From Butyricicoccus_A sp963620595 (GTDB lineage: Bacteria; Bacillota; Clostridia; Oscillospirales; Butyricicoccaceae), in contig CAVFAY010000008.1 of NCBI GenBank assembly GCA_963620595.1, forward strand, positions 27,716-91,715: 64,000 nucleotides of DNA, in the 5' to 3' direction. Both the position numbers and the translations under genes were made by a program. The notes beneath the pieces are model-generated. The model saw nothing but the letters and a program-made list of their open reading frames with translations. It had not been told where the DNA came from and did not search any database. Positions 42,619 to 52,314 of this stretch are shown in pieces. The number at the start of each line of letters is the position of its first letter. Position 1 is the stretch's first letter.

Positions 42619-43230
42619 ATGGAAAGAAAACTCAAGTATCCAGTCATCACGATCAGCCGCGAATACGCTGCTTATGGTCGCACCATCGCATCCGGTCTGT
42701 CCGAGCGTCTTGGCATTCCGTTCTATGACAGAGATTTTGTCAAAGAAACCGCCAAGCAGAGCGGTTATTCCGAGGAAGACATCGTGCGTGAGGGCGAGGA
42801 CATGAGTCCGGCAAGCAAGTTCATGAACAGCCTGCTGAACAATGCAAATGTATATTCCAGTTCCTATGACGGAATTTTCAAGGCGCAGAAAGAAGTTGTT
42901 CTGAATCTCGCAAAAAAGCCGTGTATCATCGTTGGCAGATGCGCCGATCATATTCTGACACAGAAGGGCATTCCGGCGTTTAAGATCTTCCTGTACGCCG
43001 ATGAAGAGCATCGGATGGAGCGTGCTGCCGAGTTGGAAGGTCGTCCGAATTCTCCGGAGCTGAAGAAAATCCTCGTCAAGAAGGATCAGAAGCGTGAGAC
43101 CTACTATAAGCAGTACACTGGGCACCCGATGGGGCTGTACAAGAATTACAACATTTGTCTGGATACCGGCACACTGGGCGTGGAGAACTGCATTGACATT
43201 CTCTATACACTGCTGACCGAAAACGCGTAA
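42619..43230 (+). CDS. Cytidylate kinase-like protein
   Basis: A 203-residue protein of the cytidylate-kinase-like family (ITISREY start, FYDRDFVKETA, CIIVGRCADHIL). The glycine-rich P-loop usual here (GSGG between SREY/F and R) reads AAYG, so ATP binding may be altered. GGAGG lies ten bases before ATG 42619. It follows the permease by 37 bases and ends at a terminator, so it is co-transcribed with the TRAP transporter. A regulatory or metabolite-kinase role is possible; true CMP kinase activity is doubtful. Confidence 0.78.
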   Translation: MERKLKYPVITISREYAAYGRTIASGLSERLGIPFYDRDFVKETAKQSGYSEEDIVREGEDMSPASKFMNSLLNNANVYSSSYDGIFKAQKEVVLNLAKKPCIIVGRCADHILTQKGIPAFKIFLYADEEHRMERAAELEGRPNSPELKKILVKKDQKRETYYKQYTGHPMGLYKNYNICLDTGTLGVENCIDILYTLLTENA

Positions 43231-43238
43231 AAAACGCA

Positions 43239-43293
43239 AAAAATACCGCCGTGTGTGGGATGATTATCATCCATTGCACACGGCGGTATTTTT
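43239..43293. terminator. Bidirectional terminator between TRAP operon and aspartate kinase
   Basis: A 17-bp stem (AAAAATACCGCCGTGTG with its complement) with a further paired ATGAT/ATCAT tip lies between convergent genes. Confidence 0.9.
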
Positions 43294-43304
43294 ATGTTAT
43301 AGTT

Positions 43305-44633
43305 TTACTTGTTCGGTTGATTTCTGACAAATCCATCATAGATCGCACGAATTGCCTTATCAAAATCATCGTTTTTAATGCCAATGATGATGTTGAGTTC
43401 AGACGAGCCCTGATCAATCATGCGAACATTGACGCCAGCATTTGCCAAAGAGGAGAACAGCTTCGCAGCAGTTCCGCTCGCAGAACGCATACCACGGCCG
43501 ACAACAGCTACCAGCGCATAATCACACTCAATTTCTACGCTGTCCGGCTTTGCCAGACGATGAATTGCAGAGATAACCTGCTGTTCCTTGCTCATGAACT
43601 CGTCCTCATGCACAACGACAGTCATCGTATCAATGCCGGACGGCATATGCTCAAAGGAAATGTTATTGTCTTCCAACGCCTGCAATACCTTTCGACCGAA
43701 TCCAACCTCGGAATTCATCATCGCCTTGGTGACGAGAATCGTACAGAATCCCTTCTTGCCTGCAATGCCGGTTACAACATAATCCGGCTTCTGACCCGTA
43801 GTCTCGACAATCCAAGTGCCCGGATCCTGCGGACGGTTGGTGTTGCGGATATTGATCGGAATGCCACAGTGACGAACCGGGAAAATTGCCTCTTCGTGCA
43901 GAACCGAAGCGCCCATGTAAGACAGCTCACGCAACTCGCGATAGGTGATATAGCGGATGCTGATCGGGTCATCTACAATGCGCGGATCTGCTACCAGGAA
44001 ACCGGAAACATCAGTCCAGTTCTCATAGATGTCCGCTTTGCACGCCTGTGCCACGATAGAGCCAGTGACATCAGAACCGCCTCGGGAGAAGGTCTTAACG
44101 TTGCCGTCCTTGCCCAGACCATAGAATCCTGGAATCACTGCTCTGGAAGCCTCTGCCAGACGAGCACTCATGACACGCTCTGTCTTGTACGGGTTCAAAT
44201 TACCCTCCTCATTGAAGAAGATGACATCCTGTGCATCAATGAACTCAATGCCCAGATATGCTGCCATAATCTTGCCGTTCAGATATTCGCCGCGGGATGC
44301 CGTATAATCCTTCTGCGGATCGGTGCGCAGCTGCTCTGCGATAATCGCAAAATCCTCATCCAGAGAGAAGTTCTCCAAATGCAGACCCTCAATGATCTCT
44401 GTATAACGCGCCTTGATTGCGTCCAGCTGATCGGTGACATCCTTACCCTGACTTGCCAGATCGTATGCATGGAGAAGCATATCGGTTACCTTTGTATCGT
44501 CAGAGAAACGCTTGCCCGGTGCAGACGGAACAACATATACGCGGCTCTCATCCGCCCGGATGATCTCTCCTACCTTCTGAAACTGTTCAGCGCTGGCAAG
44601 AGAGCTGCCGCCAAACTTTACAACCTTTTTCAT
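43305..44633 (-). CDS. lysC: Aspartate kinase
   Basis: A 442-residue enzyme phosphorylating aspartate, first step to lysine, methionine and threonine. Kinase domain with VVKFGGSSLA at the start and TFSRGGSDVTGSI, followed by two ACT domains (about 300-440, GIAGKKGFCTILVTK and ALVAVVGRGM). Length fits the monofunctional clostridial class III enzyme. ATG 44633 has GGAGG; the longer open frame lacks one. No lysine riboswitch was recognised in the short leader. Single gene. Confidence 0.93.
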   Translation of the reverse strand: MKKVVKFGGSSLASAEQFQKVGEIIRADESRVYVVPSAPGKRFSDDTKVTDMLLHAYDLASQGKDVTDQLDAIKARYTEIIEGLHLENFSLDEDFAIIAEQLRTDPQKDYTASRGEYLNGKIMAAYLGIEFIDAQDVIFFNEEGNLNPYKTERVMSARLAEASRAVIPGFYGLGKDGNVKTFSRGGSDVTGSIVAQACKADIYENWTDVSGFLVADPRIVDDPISIRYITYRELRELSYMGASVLHEEAIFPVRHCGIPINIRNTNRPQDPGTWIVETTGQKPDYVVTGIAGKKGFCTILVTKAMMNSEVGFGRKVLQALEDNNISFEHMPSGIDTMTVVVHEDEFMSKEQQVISAIHRLAKPDSVEIECDYALVAVVGRGMRSASGTAAKLFSSLANAGVNVRMIDQGSSELNIIIGIKNDDFDKAIRAIYDGFVRNQPNK

Positions 44634-44659
44634 CTTTGAAAACCTCCGGAATTTTCTAT

Positions 44660-44676
44660 CTGCCAGTCGCTGGCAG
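44660..44676 (-). promoter_or_regulatory. Short leader hairpin before lysC
   Basis: CTGCCAG-TCG-CTGGCAG is a perfect 7-bp hairpin 27 bases before the lysC start, close to its ribosome site. It may stabilise or modulate the leader; no known riboswitch fold was found. Confidence 0.3.
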
Positions 44677-44887
44677 GAAAGTTGCACTTTTGAAAATACA
44701 CATTTAACTTTACATGCTTTTTGCACATATTTCAAGTCTAAATTTCATAATCCTGCAAACTACGTGCAATCCGGTAATATTTTTCGGTTTCATGACGAAA
44801 ATTTCGTGCCGAATGACCAATATCCATTGAGCCGAATACAGAAATATGGTACACTATTTAAGAATATTCAAAGAAAGAAGAAAATCT

Positions 44888-45817
44888 ATGACGAAAAAAA
44901 CAACCGGAAATATCATTCTGCTGCTCACAGCCCTCATCTGGGGCTCTTCCTTTGTCGCACAGACAACGGGCATGGAGCATGTGCAGCCATTTACGTTTAT
45001 GGGCATCCGCACCATGCTCGGCGGACTTGTACTCATCCCTGTTATCTTGATTCAGCGACAGATACAGCCGATGGCACAGCGTCCTATTCCCGAAGTGCAG
45101 CGGCAAACAGACCGAATTTCCCTGATCGGCGGCATTTGCTGCGGCCTTGTGCTGTGTGTCGCCAGCAATTTGCAGCAGTTCGGCATGGTGACAACATCGC
45201 CCGGCAAAGCTGGCTTCATCACCTCTCTGTACATTGTCATTGTTCCGCTGCTCGGCGTATTTATCGGCAAAAAAATTCCAAAAATCGTTTGGTTTTGCGT
45301 CGCAGCTGCCCTGCTCGGCTTTTATTTGCTATGCTTTACCGAGCAGTTCACCATTTCGGCTGGCGACCTGCTGATTTTATGCTGTGCATTCTTTTTCTCG
45401 GTTCACATCATGGTCATTGACCATTTCAGCGAAAAAGGCGTAGACGGCGTTTTAATGTCCTGTGTACAATTTTTAACCGCAGGCGGCATCAGTATCCTGT
45501 TGATGTTTATCTGCGAATCCCCGACGTGGGCACATATTTTTGCTGCCCGTTCTTCTATTTTATACAGCGGCGTGATGTCCTGCGGTATTGCGTATACACT
45601 GCAAATTCTCGGACAAAACCGGACTGATCCCACGTCAGCCACGCTGATTATGAGTCTGGAATCTGTCTTTGCCGCCCTGTCCGGCTGGCTGATTCTGCAC
45701 GAGAGTTTTTCTCTGCGCGAATTTCTCGGCTGTGTTCTCGTATTCGCAGCGGTGATTCTATCGCAGTTGCCACTCCCTCAGAAAAAAACACACATGCAAA
45801 AGAGCAGCATGGATTAA
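44888..45817 (+). CDS. DMT superfamily transporter (EamA type)
   Basis: A 309-residue, roughly ten-helix membrane protein with two EamA repeats: LLLTALIWGSSFVAQTTGMEHVQPFTF near the start and PTSATLIMSLESVFAALSGWLILHE in the second half. It probably exports amino acids or other small metabolites. ATG 44888 has a purine-rich AAAGAAAGAAG site. The stop codon lies within the loop of the terminator hairpin. Divergent from lysC. Confidence 0.88.
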   Translation: MTKKTTGNIILLLTALIWGSSFVAQTTGMEHVQPFTFMGIRTMLGGLVLIPVILIQRQIQPMAQRPIPEVQRQTDRISLIGGICCGLVLCVASNLQQFGMVTTSPGKAGFITSLYIVIVPLLGVFIGKKIPKIVWFCVAAALLGFYLLCFTEQFTISAGDLLILCCAFFFSVHIMVIDHFSEKGVDGVLMSCVQFLTAGGISILLMFICESPTWAHIFAARSSILYSGVMSCGIAYTLQILGQNRTDPTSATLIMSLESVFAALSGWLILHESFSLREFLGCVLVFAAVILSQLPLPQKKTHMQKSSMD

Positions 45818-45833
45818 ACCCATGCTGCTCTTT
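45798..45833. terminator. Bidirectional terminator between DMT and NhaC genes
   Basis: AAAAGAGCAGCATGG pairs with CCATGCTGCTCTTT around a loop that contains the TAA stop of the DMT gene. Confidence 0.85.
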
Positions 45834-45844
45834 CTATTCGTACA

Positions 45845-47485
45845 TCAATGTGTTTCTTGTAACTCTTCCTCCCGCTTGCGGTTAGGTGCCTGCACGAACC
45901 GCAAAAGGAGAATAATCAAAATAATGGCAACGATGGCAATCGGCAATACAATCCACGCTGACTGCACAAAGCCAGCCAGAATATACGCTGCACAAGATAC
46001 AACAGCTGTCAAAACGGCATACGGAAGCTGTGTAGACACATGGTTCATATGATCGCACTGTGCGCCGGCAGATGCCATAATCGTGGTATCAGAAATCGGA
46101 GAGCAATGGTCACCGCAGACAGCACCGGCCATGCACGCCGAAATAGAGATGAGCATCAACTCATGGTTTGTTCTCTCAAAGACAGCAACAACAATCGGAA
46201 TCAAGATGCCAAACGTGCCCCACGAGGTACCCGTTGCAAATGCCAAGAAGCAGCCCACCAGGAAGATAACCGCCGGCAGGAACATCTGCAAATCACCGGC
46301 AACCAGCTTCATGCTTCCCGCAACAAATTCCTTGCAGCCGATGCTGTCGGTCATTGCCTTCAGTGTCCAAGCAAAGGACAGAATCAAGATCGCCGGAACC
46401 ATTGCCTTGAAGCCTTCGGACAGACAATCCATGCAGTCGCGGAAGGACAGGACGCCGCGAATCTGATACAGTAAAATAGTAATCGCCAAGCCAAAAAAAC
46501 TGCCCATAGACAAGCCAACCGAGGCATCGCTATTGGAAAACGCGGTGACAAAATCTGTGCCGGAGAAAAATCCGCCGGTATAAATCATACCGATGACACA
46601 GCAAATCACCAAGCTGATAATCGGAATGACAAGATCTGCCACGCTGCCCTTTTTGCCGTCTTGTGTCATGGTATCTTCCTGCACTTGGATATGGCCGTTA
46701 GAAAACAGATCGCCGTGCGCCGCATTGCGTTCATGCTGCTCCATCGGACCGAATTCCACTCTGGCAAGTACCATGCCGACCATGAGCACGACCATCAGAA
46801 TGGCATAGAAGTTATACGGAATCGCGCTGACAAACAGGTTCATGCCATCTTCTCCGTCTACAAAGCCGCAGACAGCCGCTGCCCAAGAAGAAATCGGAGA
46901 GATGATGCACACCGGCGCAGCGGTAGCATCAATCAAAAATGCCAGCTTGGCACGCGACACCTTATGTCCATCTGTCACCGGACGCATAACGCTGCCAACG
47001 GTCAAGCAATTGAAATAATCATCAATAAAGATGAGAATGCCTAACAGGATAGTCGCCAGCTGCGCACCGACCTTTGTCTTGATATGTGTTTTTGCCCATT
47101 CGCCAAACGCCGCAGAGCCGCCTGCATTATTCATCAGGGCAACGATCGTGCCGAGCAGAATCAGGAAAATCAAAATGCCCACATTGCCGGAGTCTGACAG
47201 CACAGACAAAAAGCCGTCATTGAGCACATGGGTAACGGTTCCCTCAAAGCTGCAATTGGAAAACAGCAGACCGCCGACAACGATGCCGGCAAACAGAGAG
47301 CTGTATACTTCCTTTGTCAGCAATGCCAAGGTAATTGCCACAATTGGCGGCATGAGTGCCCATGCGGTTCCTGTTACATCACCCGACTGACGCGCAATAA
47401 CAAGCAGAACGATACACACGACTGCAATCAGCGCCAGAATAGACCGTTTGAGAATCGTTCGTTTCTTTCTCATATTGCCTTTCAT
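45845..47485 (-). CDS. Na+/H+ antiporter, NhaC family
   Basis: A 546-residue polytopic membrane protein (about 12 helices) of the NhaC type: FIDDYFNCLTVGSVMRPVTD, DATAAPVCIISPISSWAA, FATGTSWGTFGILIPIVVA and GDHCSPISDTTIMASAGA are family hallmarks. It exchanges sodium for protons, or an organic cation in related subfamilies. ATG 47485 sits right after GAGAGGAG; the frame to 47509 is rejected. Single gene. Confidence 0.9.
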   Translation of the reverse strand: MKGNMRKKRTILKRSILALIAVVCIVLLVIARQSGDVTGTAWALMPPIVAITLALLTKEVYSSLFAGIVVGGLLFSNCSFEGTVTHVLNDGFLSVLSDSGNVGILIFLILLGTIVALMNNAGGSAAFGEWAKTHIKTKVGAQLATILLGILIFIDDYFNCLTVGSVMRPVTDGHKVSRAKLAFLIDATAAPVCIISPISSWAAAVCGFVDGEDGMNLFVSAIPYNFYAILMVVLMVGMVLARVEFGPMEQHERNAAHGDLFSNGHIQVQEDTMTQDGKKGSVADLVIPIISLVICCVIGMIYTGGFFSGTDFVTAFSNSDASVGLSMGSFFGLAITILLYQIRGVLSFRDCMDCLSEGFKAMVPAILILSFAWTLKAMTDSIGCKEFVAGSMKLVAGDLQMFLPAVIFLVGCFLAFATGTSWGTFGILIPIVVAVFERTNHELMLISISACMAGAVCGDHCSPISDTTIMASAGAQCDHMNHVSTQLPYAVLTAVVSCAAYILAGFVQSAWIVLPIAIVAIILIILLLRFVQAPNRKREEELQETH

Positions 47486-47626
47486 ATTTTCTCCTCTCTC
47501 GAATTTCAAGTTCTTCTGAAATTCGACAGTATTTTACACTTTAGTATACCGCCTTTTGCGCCAATTGAAAAGTCTTTGTTAAGAAACTGTTATAGTCAGA
47601 ACCAACAAATTTTTCTTTCTCACAGG

Positions 47627-47662
47627 CAAACGGCTCGAAAGCACTTGCTTCCGAGCCGTTTG
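47627..47662 (-). terminator. Hairpin at the end of the export operon
   Basis: CAAACGGCTCG pairs with CGAGCCGTTTG seven bases beyond the permease stop codon on the minus strand. No clear T-run follows, so it is a probable terminator without the classic tail. Confidence 0.55.
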
Positions 47663-47669
47663 TCTCTTG

Positions 47670-48935
47670 TTAATCTCTGCGCAATGCATCAATTGGATTG
47701 AGGTTTGCTGCCTTTACAGCCGGAATGACACCGGAAATGACGCCGATGACAATCGACAGCAGGACAGCTGCCAGCATAGCCGGAATGCTAATTGCTGTCG
47801 GCGTGCCGGTCAACAGACTGATAATCTTTGACAATACCAGACCGCTGACCACACCAATCAAACCGCCAATACAGGTTAGAACAGAGGCTTCTGTCAAAAA
47901 TTGACCCAAAATAACGCCGCGTTTTGCGCCTAGCGCCTTTTTTAATCCAACTTCGCGGGTACGTTCCGTGACAGATACCAGCATAATATTCATGACGCCA
48001 ATTGCACCAACAATCAGCGAAATGCCTGCGATCCAAATCAGCTGTTTACCGGATGAATCAGACAGATCCTGCAGCTGCTGTGCCGCCTGTTTGATGCTCG
48101 GGCTGTCGTAAGAAGCCTCTGAGGTATCCAGCATCGGGAACGAAGCATTGATAATCTCGCTCGCTGTCTCGCCTACCTTCGTCATATTATCCGTTGTATC
48201 TGCACGAAGTGCTGCGTTCTGCGGTTCATCAAACTGATAGACAATCGGCCAAGCCGTATTCGGAATCATAATCGTGCCGCTGCTGTCGCTGCTGCCGCCC
48301 GCATACATATGATAATCGCTGTAGCTGTTAATGACCTTTTTTGTCTGGTTGGAAGCCGTGACAATGCCAATCACCTGAAACGGTTCTCCTCTGATCTCAA
48401 AAGTCTTGCCAACCGGATTTTCTCCGGCAAACAACGTCACAGCCGCTTTTTCATCCAGCAATGCCAGCTTGCGGCGCTGTTGATAATCGCTTTTTGTAAA
48501 CGGACGCCCAGTGGACACTTGATATTCATAGACATCCAGATAGTTTTCATCGATTCCTGTCACATTACCACCGAAGCTTTGATTTTGATAATACACATCC
48601 TCTCCGCTATATTGTCTCTGGTTATACAGCGACACACCCTCTACATGGTCAATGTCCAGAAGCTCCCGTCGTGTGTGCTCAGAAATAGTAGAAACGCCAT
48701 TCGGTGCTGACTGATAATCTAGCTGAATCGGATTGTCATCTTGGCACAGCTGCACTTCCACAATATTATTGCCGTTGCCAATCAGGTTTTGCTTGATTTG
48801 TTCGTTGGTTCCCTTCATCATCGACACGATAGAAATAATGGACGCAATGCCAATGATAATGCCCAGCATGGTTAGAGCGGAACGCATTTTGTGGCTCCAA
48901 ATGCCTTGAAAGGCAAGCCTCATATTTTCAAACAT
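47670..48935 (-). CDS. MacB-type ABC transporter permease
   Basis: A 421-residue permease with one N-terminal helix (about 21-43), a large extracytoplasmic domain (about 45-290) and three C-terminal helices of the FtsX domain. The segment RTREVGLKKALGAKRGVILGQFLTEA is characteristic of MacB/FtsX permeases, which act as mechanotransmitters. Final gene of the six-gene export operon; 15 bases after the second adaptor. Substrate unknown; peptides or antimicrobial compounds are typical. Confidence 0.9.
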   Translation of the reverse strand: MFENMRLAFQGIWSHKMRSALTMLGIIIGIASIISIVSMMKGTNEQIKQNLIGNGNNIVEVQLCQDDNPIQLDYQSAPNGVSTISEHTRRELLDIDHVEGVSLYNQRQYSGEDVYYQNQSFGGNVTGIDENYLDVYEYQVSTGRPFTKSDYQQRRKLALLDEKAAVTLFAGENPVGKTFEIRGEPFQVIGIVTASNQTKKVINSYSDYHMYAGGSSDSSGTIMIPNTAWPIVYQFDEPQNAALRADTTDNMTKVGETASEIINASFPMLDTSEASYDSPSIKQAAQQLQDLSDSSGKQLIWIAGISLIVGAIGVMNIMLVSVTERTREVGLKKALGAKRGVILGQFLTEASVLTCIGGLIGVVSGLVLSKIISLLTGTPTAISIPAMLAAVLLSIVIGVISGVIPAVKAANLNPIDALRRD

Positions 48936-48950
48936 CGTTTCACTCCCTCT

Positions 48951-50390
48951 TTACTGCCACAATTCGGAAGTATCTGCCTGCTGTGTCGCAGCACCTTCCT
49001 TGACATTTTTTCCATACGGAAAGGCAATCCAGTCATCCCCTGTCAAGCCGCTTTTGATTTGCGTATAATATCCATCCAACGATTTTCCTATGGTCACTTG
49101 GCGTTTTTCTAGTTTTCCGCCTTCGCCCTGTACGTAAACATAATTTTTACCGTTTTCTTTCAGGATAAAGCCGGATTCCAAATACAAATCGCTCTGTTCC
49201 TCGGACGATTGCAGCTCAACACTCACGGAGCTTTGATCGGTCAAATTTCCGCTGTCATCCAACTGGATATATACCGGATAGTAGGACGAATTGGTGTTTC
49301 CCATATAGCCTTGTTCATCGCTCGGATAGGTGCTGATGCTTGTGACTTTACCTGTATAACTTTCTCCGGTCATCCAATCCTGCACCGTTGCGGATTGACC
49401 AACCTTGACTTCTTGCAGTGTAAACTCATTGACGGAGATTTTTACCAAATATCCTCCGCCACCGCTGATTTTCATAAAAGCCTTGCTCTTATTGCTCGGA
49501 TCTCCAACATATGTAACCGTTCCATCCAGTTCACTGTACACGGTATTATTCTTTTCTTCCTTTTGCTTCTTTGCGTACTGCAATTTCGCCTGCCGCAGCT
49601 GTAAATCCAAGTCTCGAACCGATTCCTTTTGCTCGTTGAGCATCTGTTCAATTTCCTGCTTGGTATAGGTTGTCTCGCTGTTGTCATCTTCCGGCATGTT
49701 TTCGGATGATGCGGAAGGTGTATCCGATGTACCTGTACCGTCCTGCTGTTGCTGAGACGGTGTTTTCGAGCCATTCTTATCCTTGGTCGTTCCATCGGAA
49801 TCGCTATCATCGAATGATTTTACCGATTCCCCATCACCGCCCAGCAACACAACGGTTGCCGCCGCCTGAGAAGCATTGGTATTGGTCGCCTGATTTCTGG
49901 AATCTTTATCACTGGAATCATCAGAACCACTCGATTCAACTGGATCAATCTGCGTAATTTTTTCTTTTACCGGCTCGCCCGGGTGATATTTCTGGACGAT
50001 TTTCAGATTATTTCTTGCCGTTTTCAGCTGCAACTCCAGCTTTTTGATATCCAGCTGCGCACGCTGCATATCCAAATCAGACAGCGTGGTATCATACGAA
50101 AACAGCTTATCTCCTTTTTTTACCTGCTGTCCCTCTTTGACTGCGACTTCTCCGACTGTCTGGGATTCGGATACCATAATGGTCTGCACGCCGTCCGCCT
50201 GTATCGTGCCGTCGTACTGTGATCCGCCCCAATCGGTTGCACTCGTCGAAATGCTGTCATCAGAAGCTGAGTACACGGCAACGGTTCCATTAAAATGGTC
50301 TTGATACACGCGGAAGCAGCCAAATCCAACCGCTCCGACCAGTACGGCAACGCCTACGAATATCTTTGCTTTCTTTGGAATTTTCTTCAC
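48951..50390 (-). CDS. Membrane-fusion (HlyD/MacA-like) adaptor with long acidic Ser-rich insert
   Basis: A 479-residue adaptor: N-terminal membrane anchor (about 8-26), first half of the lipoyl and hairpin region (to about 145), a low-complexity Asp/Ser/Gln/Thr-rich stretch (about 150-245), second coiled-coil arm (about 245-290), then beta-barrel domains. The insert replaces the tip of the helical hairpin and is predicted disordered. It should connect the permease to the cell-envelope exterior. Starts inside the ATPase gene (four-base overlap). It is the second adaptor in the operon. Confidence 0.82.
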   Translation of the reverse strand: MKKIPKKAKIFVGVAVLVGAVGFGCFRVYQDHFNGTVAVYSASDDSISTSATDWGGSQYDGTIQADGVQTIMVSESQTVGEVAVKEGQQVKKGDKLFSYDTTLSDLDMQRAQLDIKKLELQLKTARNNLKIVQKYHPGEPVKEKITQIDPVESSGSDDSSDKDSRNQATNTNASQAAATVVLLGGDGESVKSFDDSDSDGTTKDKNGSKTPSQQQQDGTGTSDTPSASSENMPEDDNSETTYTKQEIEQMLNEQKESVRDLDLQLRQAKLQYAKKQKEEKNNTVYSELDGTVTYVGDPSNKSKAFMKISGGGGYLVKISVNEFTLQEVKVGQSATVQDWMTGESYTGKVTSISTYPSDEQGYMGNTNSSYYPVYIQLDDSGNLTDQSSVSVELQSSEEQSDLYLESGFILKENGKNYVYVQGEGGKLEKRQVTIGKSLDGYYTQIKSGLTGDDWIAFPYGKNVKEGAATQQADTSELWQ

Positions 50391-51079
50391 CGTACCGGAA
50401 CCTCCCCATCTGTAAACAGTTCGCCATCATAGATCTGATAGCATTTATCCGCTTCCCGCGCCACTTCTATGGCGTGTGTAATCGTGATAATGGTAATGCC
50501 TTCTTGATTGAGCTGACGAAACAGCTGCATAATATTTTTTCCCGACTGACTGTCCAAGGCACCTGTCGGCTCATCCGCCAGCAGCAGCTTCGGATTTCCG
50601 ACAATCGCGCGGGCAATCGCTGCACGTTGGCACTGACCGCCGGACATTTGATTGGGATAGAATTCCATACGATCCCCCAATCCGACCTTCTCCAGCATCT
50701 CTGCTGCGCGTTCTCTGCGCTCCTTTTTGCGCACGCCGCGATACAACAGCGGCAGCGCAACATTATCCAGCGCAGTCAATTCCGGCAGTAAATCCGCATG
50801 TTGAAAGACAAAGCCCAATGTCTTGTTCCGAATCTCTGCCATGCGATTTTCTGACAGGCCGGCAATTTCTTCGCCATCTAACGCAAATGTGCCGGAAGTC
50901 GGGGTATCCAAACAGCCGATAATGTTCATCAAGGTTGTTTTTCCCGAACCCGACGGCCCCATAATAGCAATATACTCGCCTTGTTCTACGGAAAACGTCA
51001 CATGCTTGAGCACAGGCACTGTCAATTTGCCCCGCGCATAATCTTTAAAAATATCGCGGCACGCAATGATTTGACTCAT
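50387..51079 (-). CDS. ABC transporter ATP-binding protein (MacB/LolD-like)
   Basis: A 230-residue ATPase with Walker A GPSGSGKTT, Q-loop in FVFQHADLLPELTALDN, signature MSGGQCQRAAIARA, Walker B KLLLADEPTGALD and the H-loop TITHAIEVA. It powers the MacB-type permease. Its start overlaps the adaptor stop by one base (TAATG) and its end overlaps the second adaptor by four bases, so all are translated together. Confidence 0.93.
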   Translation of the reverse strand: MSQIIACRDIFKDYARGKLTVPVLKHVTFSVEQGEYIAIMGPSGSGKTTLMNIIGCLDTPTSGTFALDGEEIAGLSENRMAEIRNKTLGFVFQHADLLPELTALDNVALPLLYRGVRKKERRERAAEMLEKVGLGDRMEFYPNQMSGGQCQRAAIARAIVGNPKLLLADEPTGALDSQSGKNIMQLFRQLNQEGITIITITHAIEVAREADKCYQIYDGELFTDGEVPVR

Positions 51080-52296
51080 TATGACGCTCCTTCCTCTGCC
51101 GGTAAGACAGCAGAACCCATATCGCCGGACATATCTTCACCAGATGTATCCTCCGAGGAATCACCAGCTTGAGAAACTGTCGTCTTTTCCCCTTCCTTGC
51201 ATTCATCCGTCGGGAAGGCCAGATAATCATCCAAGGTCAAACCATCAGTGATTTCATATGTATTGGCTTCTTCGTTGTGTCTGCCAATCGTGACGGTTCG
51301 CTTCTCCAATACGCCATTTGTATCTGCCAGCCAAACATATGCGGTGTCTCCATCACGAACGACATAGTCCGCATTGAGCCAAATTCCCTTATCTGTCTCC
51401 TGTTTTCCGATGGTAATGTACACGTGCTGGCCAATCATCATGCCATCCTGCGTGTCCGGCACAACGTAAAATGTATATTTTGACGCCGTATTTTCTGTAT
51501 TTTGGTCACCACTATTCATCGAATTTTCATCAGAATCGGAGACAGCTCCATTGGTATCCACCTGTGAAATCGTACCTGTCCATGTCTTGCTGTCATCAAT
51601 ACGAGAATGGATCGTGACCTCTGCGCCCTGTTCCAACTCGCCGACTTCCAGTTCACTGACCTGACCCTTAATCTTATAAGCACCGGTCTGCAAAATCGTC
51701 ATAAATGTACCGCTGCCATCCGACGAACCGGATGAATTGTCAGAAGAAATGGATTGTACTACGCCATCTGCCTCTGCGACAACGTCTGCATTTTGCAGAT
51801 CCTTTTGCAGATCATCCAATTCTTTCTGCTTTTTCTTCAAATTGTATTGCTCGGAGGTCAGATCTAACTGCGCCTCTTGAATTTGCAGGTTATAGCTGAG
51901 CTGTTCCGATTTGCTCGCTGCTTTTTTATCTTTTTTCAGCTGCGCAATCTGCTGCTGATACGATGAGATTTTATTCTGAATCGACTCAACCTCCAGCTTG
52001 GCAGAATCTACGGAAATTTGCAGAGAATCCTTATTATACGTAAACAAAACCTGTCCCTTTGTTACACTGTCTCCCTGCTGTACCTTGACTTCATCAATGG
52101 TTTTATCATCGTCTTTTTCAATCTTCTGTGACTTACTGGACTCCACAGTTCCTGAAAACTGCGTGGCTGTCGTGTCATAGCCCAGAATATCTCCTACACT
52201 CTGCACATACACGGTCTGATTGGTTGTTCCACTTCCACAGCCACTTAATAGCAACAATGATGTCACTAAGCAGCCTCCCAATAGATGTTTTTTCAT
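51079..52296 (-). CDS. Lipoprotein membrane-fusion adaptor (HlyD/MacA-like)
   Basis: 405 residues. Signal peptide with lipobox LSGC (Cys20) anchors it to the outer face of the membrane. Lipoyl half-motifs flank a well-formed coiled-coil hairpin (about 95-170, rich in Gln/Lys/Glu), followed by a beta-barrel and membrane-proximal domain. The tail is Ser/Asp/Glu rich. First structural gene after the sensor kinase, distinct from the second adaptor in having a normal hairpin. It may form a mixed assembly with that adaptor or alternate with it. Confidence 0.82.
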   Translation of the reverse strand: MKKHLLGGCLVTSLLLLSGCGSGTTNQTVYVQSVGDILGYDTTATQFSGTVESSKSQKIEKDDDKTIDEVKVQQGDSVTKGQVLFTYNKDSLQISVDSAKLEVESIQNKISSYQQQIAQLKKDKKAASKSEQLSYNLQIQEAQLDLTSEQYNLKKKQKELDDLQKDLQNADVVAEADGVVQSISSDNSSGSSDGSGTFMTILQTGAYKIKGQVSELEVGELEQGAEVTIHSRIDDSKTWTGTISQVDTNGAVSDSDENSMNSGDQNTENTASKYTFYVVPDTQDGMMIGQHVYITIGKQETDKGIWLNADYVVRDGDTAYVWLADTNGVLEKRTVTIGRHNEEANTYEITDGLTLDDYLAFPTDECKEGEKTTVSQAGDSSEDTSGEDMSGDMGSAVLPAEEGAS

Positions 52297-52314
52297 GATG
52301 TCTTTCCTTTCTGT

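Noticed and set aside
43251..44639. 462-codon open frame on the plus strand
   Set aside because: Antisense shadow of the aspartate kinase gene, starting inside the terminator and with no motif or ribosome site.
44634..44887. Possible lysine riboswitch before lysC
   Set aside because: The leader is too short for the lysine aptamer and lacks its conserved core; only a 17-base hairpin is present.
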